Shown here: positions 7,920-15,822 of the stretch, piece by piece
Position numbering within the stretch: the stretch's first letter is position 1
Layout of the letters: the number at the start of each line of letters is the position of its first letter
Assembly: GCF_018069625.1 (NCBI RefSeq)
Contig: NZ_CP072941.1
Span: 7,192,001 to 7,256,000 of the forward strand
Source of the DNA: Streptomyces yatensis
Lineage (GTDB): Bacteria; Actinomycetota; Actinomycetes; Streptomycetales; Streptomycetaceae
Reading direction: 5' to 3'
DNA length: 64,000 nucleotides
The notes under the pieces: model-generated
What the model saw: only the letters and a program-made list of their open reading frames with translations
The model's database searches: none
Told to the model about the DNA's origin: nothing
Translations under genes and position numbers: made by a program

Positions 7920-8547
7920 AGGCGGGGAGGTTCCACCTGCCGGTGTGCTCTCCGTTGGTCTGCAGGAGCGAGTCCATCTGGTACGTCACGGCCGTGATCT
8001 TCGCGTCCTGCGGCACGTTGAAGATCACCCAGCCGGTGGCCTTGTCGCCGGGCTGGAGGATCATGGTGAGGTCCATGGACTCACCGGCGGTGGGGCTACC
8101 GGGCTTGCCGGGGTACACCTTCCCGGTCGAGTCGACGACCTTCGCCCCCAGGTTGCCGGGGTCGTCGTAGGTGGCGTCGCCGGTGCTGAGGATCGTGAAC
8201 TCCGTGGCGACCAGGCGCTGTCCGTCGGGGGCCGCGAAGGCCTCCAGCGCCGGTTTGGCGTGGTCCTCGTACTTCTTCAGCGTGACGTCGGCCTGGACGT
8301 TGGTACCCGTGGAGCCCATACCGGGCAGGCCCTCCAGCGAGAGGGTGTCACCGACCTTGGCGGCACTCTGCGTTGTGCTGGTGGGCGCGGCGTCCGGCGT
8401 CCGCCGGCCGTCGGACGCGGCGGCGCCGCCGGAACCGGCGCTCTTCGTGGCCTCGGCCTTGTTGCTGTCCCCGTCCGAACCCCCGCACGCCACGAGGGCG
8501 GCGGCGAGCACGACGGCCGCGGCGGCGGATGTGATGGAGCGATGCAT
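7918..8547 (-). CDS. DUF4352-like secreted lipoprotein
   Basis: A 209-residue lipoprotein. The signal peptide MHRSITSAAAAVVLAAALVAC ends in the lipobox LVAC, with Cys as the lipidated residue, followed by a Ser/Gly/Ala/Thr-rich linker to about residue 65. The C-terminal ~135 residues (GDTLSLEG, LVATEFTILSTGDATYDDPG, MILQPGDKATGWVIFNVPQD) match the immunoglobulin-like DUF4352/telokin-like fold found in extracellular actinobacterial and Firmicute proteins. Start ATG 8547 has GGGGGA upstream; the longer frame to 8643 has no support. Anchored outside the membrane; ligand unknown. Confidence 0.85.
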   Translation of the reverse strand: MHRSITSAAAAVVLAAALVACGGSDGDSNKAEATKSAGSGGAAASDGRRTPDAAPTSTTQSAAKVGDTLSLEGLPGMGSTGTNVQADVTLKKYEDHAKPALEAFAAPDGQRLVATEFTILSTGDATYDDPGNLGAKVVDSTGKVYPGKPGSPTAGESMDLTMILQPGDKATGWVIFNVPQDAKITAVTYQMDSLLQTNGEHTGRWNLPA

Positions 8548-8866
8548 GGAATTCCCCCGTAGTTGCCAGTGGAGCCGGCGGGTGTGGCGACACAGGAATT
8601 GTGAGGGCCTGGTGTGGGGGTGGCGTGTCTTTCCTGTCACCAAACGGCATCAGAGGGATGCGGCGGGCGGCGGTACGGCGGCGGGCCCGGACGGCCCGCC
8701 GCCTCTCCCACGGCGACCAGCCCCTCATCGCCGCGCCCCTGCGCCAGGTCATCACCGACCGCTTGCACGGCCCTGCCCCTCTACCTCGACCTGTCGACGG
8801 ACAACCTCGTACAGCTCTGTAGCCTCGTTGGCGACTGCCCGTGGCTTTACCCTCCCGCGCGGCTGG
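8548..8866. other. 319-bp spacer without a convincing gene
   Basis: The region holds the lipoprotein promoter and leader at its left end. A short plus-strand frame at ~8658-8775 reads LIAAPLRQVITDRLHG, resembling a piece of a polysaccharide pyruvyltransferase-like protein, but it is too short and unsupported to call. It may be another remnant next to the decayed operon to its right. Confidence 0.4.
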
Positions 8867-9122
8867 TCAGTCGTCCTGGGCGTCCTCGTGCAGGCGCTGG
8901 GCGAGGTCGTCGGCCCAGTCCCGGGCCCAGTCCCGCAAGGTGGACGTGTCCCTCTCGGTGAGCCCGTAGGCGATGAATTCGTCGTCCTCGTACCACTCCG
9001 CGCCCGCCAGGCGGGCGGCCGTGCGCCTGGACGGCGTACCCGCCGGTGATGACCAGGGGGTAGGGGGCGCCGATGGCCAGGATGTCGGAGAGGAGCCGGC
9101 GGTGCAGGTGGCTGAGGTTCAC
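8867..9122 (-). pseudogene. nucleotidyltransferase (AbiEii-type) remnant, internal deletion and frame change
   Basis: The gene starts at GTG 9122, overlapping the upstream stop by 4 bp (GTGA), and reads VNLSHLHRRLLSDILAIGAP then LVITGGYAVQAHG, the N-terminus of the AbiEii/nucleotidyltransferase family (GG-Y-A-x-x-A-H-G). It then passes directly, out of frame, into a sequence that in the +1 frame reads RTAARLAGAEWYEDDEFIAY and TLRDWARDWADDLAQRLHED before TGA at 8867. That second part looks like the C-terminal end of the same protein, so most of the body, including the catalytic acidic residues, has been deleted. An intact family member has 200 residues or more. Inference: a recently decayed toxin or nucleotidyltransferase gene. 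Confidence 0.6.
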
Positions 9123-9487
9123 GCTGCGGCTGCCGGGCGGGCGGCGGCCAGCTCGGGAAAAGCCTCTTCCCATACGTCGCGGATGGCGCGGCTGATCAGC
9201 GTGCGCAGGACGGGCCACTGGTTTATCAGGAGGTCCCGGTTCAGCAGGGCGATCAGGCCGCCGTGCTGCCCTTCGGCCAGCACGGTGCGGTACATGCTCA
9301 TCCGCGACCGCGGCCGGTCCAGATCGAACCGCGTCAGACCCGACCACGCCACATGCAGCGGCAGTTGGACGGAGCCGTGCGCCGGCCCGGCCAGTTCGCC
9401 TAGCGCGTCGGGAAGCCTTCGCACATAGCGCTGCCGCAGCACCTCGGCAGCAGGCGGTGACGGCTCGGCGGCAGACATAGCGGACAT
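9119..9487 (-). CDS. small protein, first gene of a decayed AbiEii-type pair
   Basis: A 122-residue (119 from ATG 9478) mainly helical protein: VLRQRYVRRLPDALGELAG, SVQLPLHVAWSGLTRFDLDR, MSMYRTVLAEGQHGGLIALL and NRDLLINQWPVLRTLISRAI. In Streptomyces this type sits directly in front of, and overlaps, a nucleotidyltransferase of the AbiEii type, as here by 4 bp. It is probably the partner or antitoxin-like member. Its own frame is intact although the partner is broken. ATG 9487 and ATG 9478 are both possible; neither has a strong RBS. Function inferred only from position. Confidence 0.65.
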   Translation of the reverse strand: MSAMSAAEPSPPAAEVLRQRYVRRLPDALGELAGPAHGSVQLPLHVAWSGLTRFDLDRPRSRMSMYRTVLAEGQHGGLIALLNRDLLINQWPVLRTLISRAIRDVWEEAFPELAAARPAAAA

Positions 9488-9720
9488 GTACCCAGTGTAT
9501 GAGTGATGAGATCGCAGCTCGTGGCAGAGGGCGCCCTGCGAGCCCGCGGATCCCCAGAACGGCCGGCCTACCGGCCAGGCCACGGCACATGGGAGAGCTC
9601 GGCATGCCTCATCGCTCCCGGAAGGTACTCCGACATGGCCTGCTGCGGATGTGCGGCCGCGAGGGCCATCCCACCCCACTCGGCGCCGGGCTCGCCGAGT
9701 ACGGCCGCATCGACAGGAGC

Positions 9721-10269
9721 TCAAGCGGGCGGCGGGACCGGGGGCCATACGCCCATCCACTGTTCGGCGCCCCACGCCTCGTACCGTTGCACCTCGGTGA
9801 ACCCCAGCTTCGCCGCGAGGCGCATCGAGCGGGTGTTGGCGGTCTGGGTGCAGAGCACCACCGGATGGCCCGGAAGCGCGTCGGCGAACCAGCCGAGCGC
9901 CGCCGTGCACGCCTCGGCGGCGTAGCCGTGGCCCCATGCCTCCGGCAGGAGCAGGTAGCCGAGTTCGGCCTCCCCGGCATCCGGGCGGACATGACTCCGG
10001 CGCTCCGCGTCGCGCCGGTTGAGCTCGATGGTGCCGATCATCGCTCCGTCGAGCTCGATCACGAAAAGGCCGGGGCGCCTCTCGGGCGTCTCGGGCAACG
10101 TGCGCTCGCACGCATCACGCGGTCGAGGGCCACCGAGGTAGGTGTTCACCTCCGGCGAGCTGAACAGCTCGATGAACGCCGCACGGTCCCGGGCCTCGGA
10201 CTCGCGGAGCACGAGCCGCTCCGTCGTGATCGGGGCAGGTGGCCAGGCGATGGACCCCGGTTCAGTCAT
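9721..10269 (-). CDS. GNAT family N-acetyltransferase (paralogue 1)
   Basis: A 182-residue RimJ/RimL-type GNAT. ITTERLVLRESEARDRAAFI is the family N-terminus; GEAELGYLLLPEAWGHGYAAEA carries the acetyl-CoA pyrophosphate loop; NTRSMRLAAKLGFTEVQRYE is the C-terminal beta-strand/helix. ATG 10269 is used; the extension to a TTG at 10278 is not supported. It is one of three close paralogues in this window (others at 47.7 kb, broken, and 52.9 kb), sharing phrases such as TERLVLRESEARDRAAFI. Substrate unknown, perhaps a small amine or protein N-terminus. Confidence 0.92.
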   Translation of the reverse strand: MTEPGSIAWPPAPITTERLVLRESEARDRAAFIELFSSPEVNTYLGGPRPRDACERTLPETPERRPGLFVIELDGAMIGTIELNRRDAERRSHVRPDAGEAELGYLLLPEAWGHGYAAEACTAALGWFADALPGHPVVLCTQTANTRSMRLAAKLGFTEVQRYEAWGAEQWMGVWPPVPPPA

Positions 10270-10424
10270 GGTGGGCAACTTATCGAACGCTCGTCGAGCG
10301 GCACGTGCCGCGGCTACGAAGGCGTTGTGTGTGCGGCGCGGGCGAGGCCGTCGCGTCGGTCGGGGGCGGCCCGGGCGGGCCGGTGCCTCGGGCGCGGGGC
10401 GTCGGGCGGCGATGTCACGGTGTC

Positions 10425-11045
10425 TCAGGCGGCGAGCCGTACCTCGCCCTGCCGCCCCGCGTGCCGGGACCCGCGGTCCGTGACGGAGGTGGGGGACGCG
10501 ACGGAGGTGGCCGACGTGAGGGAGCCGGCGGAGGCGACGGACGTGAGGGACGCGACCGACACCACCGCGCCGTCGCGCCGCCGCCGCGGGCCGGAGACGA
10601 GTCGGATCAGCTCGCCCTGGGCCATGGCGAGGAGGTCGGCCAGGCTGAGGCCGAGCGCGCGGGCGGCGGCCGCGAGGACCTCGGACGACGCCTCCTTGCG
10701 GCCCCGTTCGAGTTCGGAGAGGTACGGCATCGAGATCCGGGCCGCCTCGGCCACGTCCTTGAGCGTGCGCTGCTGGGCCAGCCGCTCGCGCCGCAGCACG
10801 CCTCCGACGAGATCCCGCAGCAGGGGCTCCTTCACCGGCTCCCGGCCCGGCTGCTCCCGCCGGACAGGGCCGCCCGGGGCAACCGGGCCGCCCGGGGCAA
10901 CCGGGGCAACCGGGGCGGCCGGAACGGCGGGGCCCGCCGCGGGGGCTCCGGCGGCCTCGGCGGTGGCCCCGGCCTGGGGTGCCGGGTCCGTGGTGGCCGG
11001 ACGCAGGGGAATGACGCGGGCTCGGTTCGACGCGTGGCTGCTCAC
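10425..11045 (-). CDS. popR: PopR/ClgR-type XRE activator with C-terminal LAA tail
   Basis: A 206-residue regulator. Residues 1-65 are a Pro/Ala/Gly-rich low-complexity arm; residues ~70-135 are an XRE helix-turn-helix (DLVGGVLRRERLAQQRTLKD, AARISMPYLSELERGRKEAS); the tail has imperfect TSVAS-type repeats and ends GEVRLAA. In S. lividans PopR and ClgR the two terminal alanines make the protein a ClpP1P2 substrate, and the same ending is present. PopR activates clpP3-clpP4, which lies 2.6 kb away here, so PopR is preferred over ClgR. Start GTG 11045 follows GAGGGG. Logic: when ClpP1P2 is impaired PopR accumulates and turns on the reserve ClpP pair. Confidence 0.82.
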   Translation of the reverse strand: MSSHASNRARVIPLRPATTDPAPQAGATAEAAGAPAAGPAVPAAPVAPVAPGGPVAPGGPVRREQPGREPVKEPLLRDLVGGVLRRERLAQQRTLKDVAEAARISMPYLSELERGRKEASSEVLAAAARALGLSLADLLAMAQGELIRLVSGPRRRRDGAVVSVASLTSVASAGSLTSATSVASPTSVTDRGSRHAGRQGEVRLAA

Positions 11046-11100
11046 CCCCTCAGGGTAGGAGCGTCGCGCCCGACGGGAAGGGGGCGGCGCTCTGCCCTTG

Positions 11101-11139
11101 GCGAACCGCTCATACGTTCGAGTGTCTTCCTCGGTTCGC
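11101..11139 (-). promoter_or_regulatory. 8-bp inverted repeat upstream of popR
   Basis: GCGAACCG (11101-11108) and CGGTTCGC (11132-11139) form perfect arms 23 bp apart, 56-94 bp upstream of the popR start. They contain GTTCGC/GCGAAC, the type of element described for ClgR sites, so this may be an autoregulatory or ClgR site. Candidate only. Confidence 0.4.
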
Positions 11140-11249
11140 CGCGACCCCGTTGTCAGTGCCCGGCTCTACCGTATGGCTGTCCTTATTCACGCTTGCTGGG
11201 CTGCTTGCGTACTCGGACACGGCGGGGGCCGGGCCCAACAGCGCGGGCC

Positions 11250-11277
11250 CGGCCCCCGGCGGAAGCCGGGGGCCGGT
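11250..11277 (-). terminator. strong hairpin after histidine phosphatase gene
   Basis: A perfect 12-bp stem CCGGCCCCCGGC/GCCGGGGGCCGG with a GGAA tetraloop lies 19 bp past the stop of the phosphatase gene. A second overlapping dyad GCCGGGCCC/GGGCCCGGC is just beyond it. Confidence 0.75.
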
Positions 11278-11295
11278 TGCGCCAGTTGCGCGTGG

Positions 11296-11931
11296 TCAGG
11301 AAGTGAGGCGCAGCTCCGGCGGATAGCCGGTCCAGCGCAGCGGCGCGGGCAGATGCGCCATGTCGTTGGAGAAGAGCACCGAGGGCGGACGGCCGGGCGG
11401 GGGATAGCGGATGACCGTCAGCGCCGCGTTGCACTGGTTGAGGCCGAGCCAGCGCCACTTCGGGGCGTCGAGCGCGGCTCGGACCAGCCAGCCGATGAGG
11501 AAGTTATGGGTGACGACCAGCTCATGGCGGTCCTCGGGGCCGTCCACGGGCCCGGTGAAGCGCTCCTCGGCGGTACGGGCCAGCAGCGGGCCGCGAGCGC
11601 GCTCATCGGGTGGAAAGCGATGGACGAAGTCGAGCAGGAAGTCCGCGGAATCGGCGGGCAGTTCGGCTCGGCGGGGCGTGTACGGCACATAGTCGCCCGC
11701 CGGTTCGCAGGCATGGGCGGGTACGCCGTCGAGCCGGTCACCGATCAGCCGGGCGGTCTCGGCCGCCCGGGGCAGCGGGCCGTGGTGGACCGCCGACAGC
11801 GGGACGTCCCGGAGCCGCTCGCCGAGCAGCGCGGCCTGGCGGCGGCCGGTGGGGGTGAGCCCGTCTTCGTCCGGCGTGGCCTCGCCGTGGCGGGTCAGAT
11901 AGAGATAGCGGGTGGCGTGGGTCGCGGTCAT
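11296..11931 (-). CDS. histidine phosphatase family protein
   Basis: A 211-residue protein of the phosphoglycerate-mutase-like branch. YLYLTRHGEATPDEDGLTPT has the RHG motif with the phospho-accepting His; GPLPRAAETARLIGDRL supplies the second Arg; HELVVTHNFLIGWLVR has the second catalytic His. Start ATG 11931 has GGGA just upstream. Cytoplasmic phosphatase or mutase; substrate unknown. Confidence 0.9.
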   Translation of the reverse strand: MTATHATRYLYLTRHGEATPDEDGLTPTGRRQAALLGERLRDVPLSAVHHGPLPRAAETARLIGDRLDGVPAHACEPAGDYVPYTPRRAELPADSADFLLDFVHRFPPDERARGPLLARTAEERFTGPVDGPEDRHELVVTHNFLIGWLVRAALDAPKWRWLGLNQCNAALTVIRYPPPGRPPSVLFSNDMAHLPAPLRWTGYPPELRLTS

Positions 11932-12054
11932 GGTCCCTGTCCGTCGAGAGTCGCTGGAAAGGACGGCCATCGCGGGGGAGCGGTTCCGGGCGCCCGGTGC
12001 CGAGTGGTGCTTCCAGCCCGGCGCACCTTCCCGGCGGCGCCCTCGGTCAGCCCC

Positions 12055-13080
12055 CTACCGCCGGTCCGTGGACTTCCGGTCGCCTTCGGGCGGGCGGGGC
12101 TCGTCCGGGGCGAGGCGGAAGACGGCTTCGGCCAGTTGGGCGCAGACGTGTTCGATCTGGCGGCGGGTGGCGTTCCGTTCGGTGATGATCGCCGACAGCA
12201 GCAGGGCCGTCAGGGCCGTCGAGCCGTTGAACGCCTGGAGGGTGACCATCCGGGCCGGCAGCGCATGGTGGGAGAACGGACCGGTGCCCTCCGCCGTCGC
12301 GGCGATCGCGAGGACCGAGACGATGAGCGAGCACGGGGCGGCGCCCGCGAGTTGGAAGCGCAGGGCGGCCCAGATCAGGAAGGGGAAGACGAGGAAGAGC
12401 AGGCTGACCTCGGTCCGCGTGGCGACCAGGGTGACGGCCGCCGTGCCCAGCAGCAGGACCGCGGCCTCCAGCAGGCGGTACGGGCTGACGTCACGGGGCA
12501 GCCGGACGCGGCGGAGCAGGCGGTGGAGCACCAGCAGCAGGGGGGTGATCACCAGCACCCCCATCGCGTCGCCCGTCCACCACACCGACCAGGCGGTCCA
12601 GAAGTCGCCCACCGGAAGCGCGCCCGACACGATGAGCGCGGCGGTCCCCACGGTGGCGCTGATCAGCATGCCCGCCAGGGCGCCCAGGAAGACCAGGACC
12701 AGCGCGTCCCGCAGCCGGTCCAGGGCGGGTCGGAAGCCCACCCGCCGCAGCAGCAGATACGAGCAGATCGGGGCCAGGGTGTTGCCCACGACGATCGCGA
12801 GGACCGCCAGGGGCGAGGGGCCGATGGGGGCGTTGACCGCGACGGCCCCGAGAGCGATGCCCGGCCAGGCCATGGGCCCAAGCGTCAGCAGACAGGCCAG
12901 GGCGATGCCGGTCGGCGGCCACAGCGGGGTCACCTGATCGCGCACCAGCTCCTGCAGCAGTCCGATCCAGGCGCCCGCGTAGTAGAGGGCGGCGACGGCC
13001 ACGAGCCGCAGCGCCGTGGCACCGTTGCGCCGGAAACCGTTGTTCCGCCGGATCCCCGTATCGCGCGCCACAGCGGCCAT
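12055..13080 (-). CDS. MASE1 domain integral membrane protein
   Basis: About 341 residues, nearly all a MASE1 sensory membrane domain with eight or more hydrophobic helices: LRLVAVAALYYAGAWIGLLQ, VTPLWPPTGIALACLLTLGP, WPGIALGAVAVNAPIG, LAVLAIVVGNTLAP, and so on to TLQAFNGSTALTALLLSAII. The motif LWPPTGIALA is diagnostic. MASE1 normally precedes a kinase, GGDEF or PAS output domain, but here only ~35 residues follow, so it is a stand-alone sensor or its partner is encoded elsewhere. The start is uncertain: ATG 13080 keeps the domain intact, while the open frame to 13278 runs through a repetitive non-coding-looking segment. Confidence 0.82.
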   Translation of the reverse strand: MAAVARDTGIRRNNGFRRNGATALRLVAVAALYYAGAWIGLLQELVRDQVTPLWPPTGIALACLLTLGPMAWPGIALGAVAVNAPIGPSPLAVLAIVVGNTLAPICSYLLLRRVGFRPALDRLRDALVLVFLGALAGMLISATVGTAALIVSGALPVGDFWTAWSVWWTGDAMGVLVITPLLLVLHRLLRRVRLPRDVSPYRLLEAAVLLLGTAAVTLVATRTEVSLLFLVFPFLIWAALRFQLAGAAPCSLIVSVLAIAATAEGTGPFSHHALPARMVTLQAFNGSTALTALLLSAIITERNATRRQIEHVCAQLAEAVFRLAPDEPRPPEGDRKSTDRR

Positions 13081-13130
13081 CCCACTACGCGCGCCCGCGG
13101 CCGGCGCGGCTGACACGCGGCCACCGGGGC

Positions 13131-13226
13131 GGGCTCGCCCGTACGCAGCACAGGCCCGCCCGTACGCAGTGCGGCCTCGCCCGTACGCAGCACAGACGCT
13201 TCCGCACGCGGCACGGCCTCGCCCCA
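13131..13226. repeat. imperfect ~25-bp repeat, GCCCGTACGCAG core
   Basis: Three to four degenerate copies of a unit centred on CGCCCGTACGCAGCACAGGC lie upstream of the MASE1 gene. They make the upstream extension of that reading frame look like low-complexity protein, which argues against it being translated. Confidence 0.65.
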
Positions 13227-13422
13227 CACACCACAGCGCACACAATTTCACGGCTTGACTTAAGGCTCGTATTGACACCGGAATCCCATGGTCATACCGT
13301 CCTCAAAACCGCGGTACGGACCAACCAACGAGCCGGTGACGAGGACTCGTTGGAACGCGCCGCGACCGCCCTGTGACCGCACCGGGGCGCTCTTCCCCAC
13401 CCCACGAGGAGAGGCTTCCGTG

Positions 13423-15654
13423 ATGCGAGAACCGGCACGATGGGCGAGACGCTCCAGACCCCCGAGGCCCGCCCGATCCCCGAGAGCGGCTCTGCTGGCC
13501 GTCTTCGCGCTGCTCACCGCGGTGTGCGGCTCGCTGGCCACGGCCCCCGGGGCGAGCGCCAAGGCCGCGGCGCTGCCGACGGGCTGGGCCACCGCCGTCA
13601 ACAAGGGCAGCGGCAAGTGCGTGGACGCGCGGGGCGCGGCGACGGTGAACGGCACCGCCGTCCAGCAGTACGCCTGCAACAACTCCGCCGCCCAGCTGTG
13701 GAAGTTCGAGGACACCGGCGACGGCTACGTCCGCGTCGACAACCGCAACGACTCCGCCCAGGCGTGGGACATGACGGATGTGTCCACGGCCGACGGCGCC
13801 CCCGTCCAGCTGTGGACCTACGGCGGCGGCGACAACCAGCAGTGGCGCGCCGTGGACGAGGGCGGCGGGGCGTATCACTTCGTCAACCGGCACAGCGGCA
13901 AATGCCTCGATGTGCCCAGCGCCTCCACGCAGGACGGGGTGCAGCTCACGCAGTACACCTGCAACGGCAGCGCCGCCCAGTCCTTCCAGGTGGCCGCCGC
14001 GCCCGAGCAGCCGGGCGACGGCCCCGACCTCGGCCCGAACGTCGCCGTCTTCGATCCGACGATGCCCGCGTCGACCATCCAGGGCCGGCTGAACTCCATC
14101 TTCCAGCAGCAGGAGCGGAACCAGTTCGGCTCCAACCGCTATGCGGTGCTCTTCAAGCCGGGCACCTACAGCGCCGACGTCAATGTGGGCTTCTACACGC
14201 AGGTGCTGGGCCTGGGGATGTCACCGGACGATGTGACCATCAACGGCGCGGTGCACGCCGAGGCCGACTGGTTCCAGGGGAACGCGACCCAGAACTTCTG
14301 GCGCGGCGCGGAGAATCTGTCGGTCACTCCCTCCTCGGGCACCGACCGATGGGCGGTGTCCCAGGCCGCGCCGTACCGCCGGATGCATGTCCGCGGTTCG
14401 CTGCAGCTCGATGACGGGGGCTGGTCGAGCGGCGGGTTCATGGCCGATACGAAGATCGACGGCCAGGTGCGCTCCGGTTCGCAGCAGCAGTGGCTCTCCC
14501 GGAACACCCAGTGGGGAAGCTGGTCCGGGTCCAACTGGAACATGGTGTTCGTCGGGGCCCTCAACGCGCCCTCGGGGAACTTCCCGAGCCCGCCCTACAC
14601 GGTGGTGAACCAGACCCCGACCGTCCGCGAGAAGCCCTTCCTCTACGTCGACCAGGCGGGCGCCTACAAGGTCTTCGTGCCCTCGCTGCGGTCGAATTCC
14701 CAGGGCACCACCTGGGCCGGTGGCGCTCCGGCGGGTTCGTCGCTGCCCATCGACCAGTTCTTCATCGCCAAGCCCGGGGTCTCCGCGTCGGCCATCAACG
14801 CCGCGCTCGCCCAGGGCAAGCATCTGCTGTTCACCCCGGGCGTCTACCACCTCGGCGAGACCCTGAAGGTGACCCGGCCCGACACGGTCGTCCTCGGCCT
14901 CGGGCTCGCCACCCTCGTCCCCGACAACGGTGTGACCGCGATGACGGTCGCCGATGTCGACGGGGTCAAGGTGGCGGGGCTGCTGTTCGACGCCGGTACG
15001 GTCAATTCCGCCTCCCTGATGGAGGTGGGGCCGAGCGGGGCGAGCGGCAAGCACGCGGCCAATCCGACGTCCCTGCACGATGTGTTCTTCCGGGTCGGCG
15101 GGGCCGGGGTGGGCAAGGCGTCCAAGAGCCTGGTGGTCAACAGCTCGAACGTGATCGGCGACCATCTGTGGATCTGGCGGGCCGACCACGGTGACGGCGT
15201 CGGCTGGAACACCAACACCGCCGCCAACGGCCTGATCGTGAACGGTGCCGACGTCACCATGTACGGCCTGTTCGTCGAGCACTATCAGCAGTACCAGACG
15301 ATCTGGAACGGCAACGGCGGCCGGACCTACTTCTACCAGAACGAAATGCCCTACGACCCGCCCAACCAGGGCGCCTGGACGAACGGGAACACCCAGGGCT
15401 ACGCGGCCTACAAGGTGGGGCCGAACGTCACCAGCCATGAGGCGTGGGGGCTGGGCAGCTACTGCTACTTCAATGTGAACCCCGGTGTCGTCGCGGCCCG
15501 CGCCTTCGAGGTCCCCGACACCCCGGGCGTCCGCTTCCACCACATGGTCACCGTGTCGCTCGGCGGCACCGGCACCATCAGCCACGTCATCAACAACACG
15601 GGCGGGCCGTCCAATTCCGGCAACAATGTGGCGAATCTCGTGAACTACCCCTAG
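13423..15654 (+). CDS. secreted protein: ricin-B (CBM13) plus pectate-lyase-like beta-helix domain
   Basis: A 743-residue exported protein. The signal peptide (Arg-rich n-region, AALLAVFALLTAVCGSLATA, cleavage near ASA) is followed by a ricin-type trefoil at ~50-190 with repeated QxW units (AAQLWKFE, GDNQQWRA, AAQSFQVA) and GKCLD motifs. A ~530-residue right-handed beta-helix domain follows, starting near NVAVFDPTMPASTIQGRLNS and including RYAVLFKPGTYSADVNVGFY and HLLFTPGVYHLGETLKVTRP. Homologues are common in Streptomyces and often named adenylyl cyclase by error. The architecture suggests a polysaccharide-binding and possibly polysaccharide-cleaving enzyme. I cannot name the catalytic residues. 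ATG 13423 and GTG 13420 are both well placed after GAGGAGAGG. Confidence 0.85.
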   Translation: MREPARWARRSRPPRPARSPRAALLAVFALLTAVCGSLATAPGASAKAAALPTGWATAVNKGSGKCVDARGAATVNGTAVQQYACNNSAAQLWKFEDTGDGYVRVDNRNDSAQAWDMTDVSTADGAPVQLWTYGGGDNQQWRAVDEGGGAYHFVNRHSGKCLDVPSASTQDGVQLTQYTCNGSAAQSFQVAAAPEQPGDGPDLGPNVAVFDPTMPASTIQGRLNSIFQQQERNQFGSNRYAVLFKPGTYSADVNVGFYTQVLGLGMSPDDVTINGAVHAEADWFQGNATQNFWRGAENLSVTPSSGTDRWAVSQAAPYRRMHVRGSLQLDDGGWSSGGFMADTKIDGQVRSGSQQQWLSRNTQWGSWSGSNWNMVFVGALNAPSGNFPSPPYTVVNQTPTVREKPFLYVDQAGAYKVFVPSLRSNSQGTTWAGGAPAGSSLPIDQFFIAKPGVSASAINAALAQGKHLLFTPGVYHLGETLKVTRPDTVVLGLGLATLVPDNGVTAMTVADVDGVKVAGLLFDAGTVNSASLMEVGPSGASGKHAANPTSLHDVFFRVGGAGVGKASKSLVVNSSNVIGDHLWIWRADHGDGVGWNTNTAANGLIVNGADVTMYGLFVEHYQQYQTIWNGNGGRTYFYQNEMPYDPPNQGAWTNGNTQGYAAYKVGPNVTSHEAWGLGSYCYFNVNPGVVAARAFEVPDTPGVRFHHMVTVSLGGTGTISHVINNTGGPSNSGNNVANLVNYP

Positions 15655-15680
15655 AACCCCCCGCCCCGCGGACGGCCACA

Positions 15681-15720
15681 TGCCCGCGATACGGCCCCTC
15701 CACGGGTCGTATCGCGGGCA
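15681..15720 (+). terminator. 13-bp perfect hairpin after the beta-helix gene
   Basis: Stem TGCCCGCGATACG/CGTATCGCGGGCA with a 14-base loop, 27 bp after the stop. Length and perfection suggest a rho-independent-type terminator without a T-tract; an operator for the following hydrolase is less likely. Confidence 0.7.
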
Positions 15721-15822
15721 CGCATATGCGCACCGGGCTTGCCCACCTCTGCCGGAGACGTCACCGTTGAGCCCCACGGGCACGCGCCGCGTCGCCCGTA
15801 TTCGACTGGGACCGGAGGTGCC

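Noticed and set aside
8658..8820. Fragment of a polysaccharide pyruvyltransferase-like gene (VITDRLHG)
   Set aside because: Only about 16 residues resemble the family; the rest of the frame is Arg-rich and unlike a protein.
12990..13278. N-terminal extension of the MASE1 protein
   Set aside because: The extra residues are repeats of AAYGRG-type encoded by a tandem DNA repeat and lack a plausible start or RBS.
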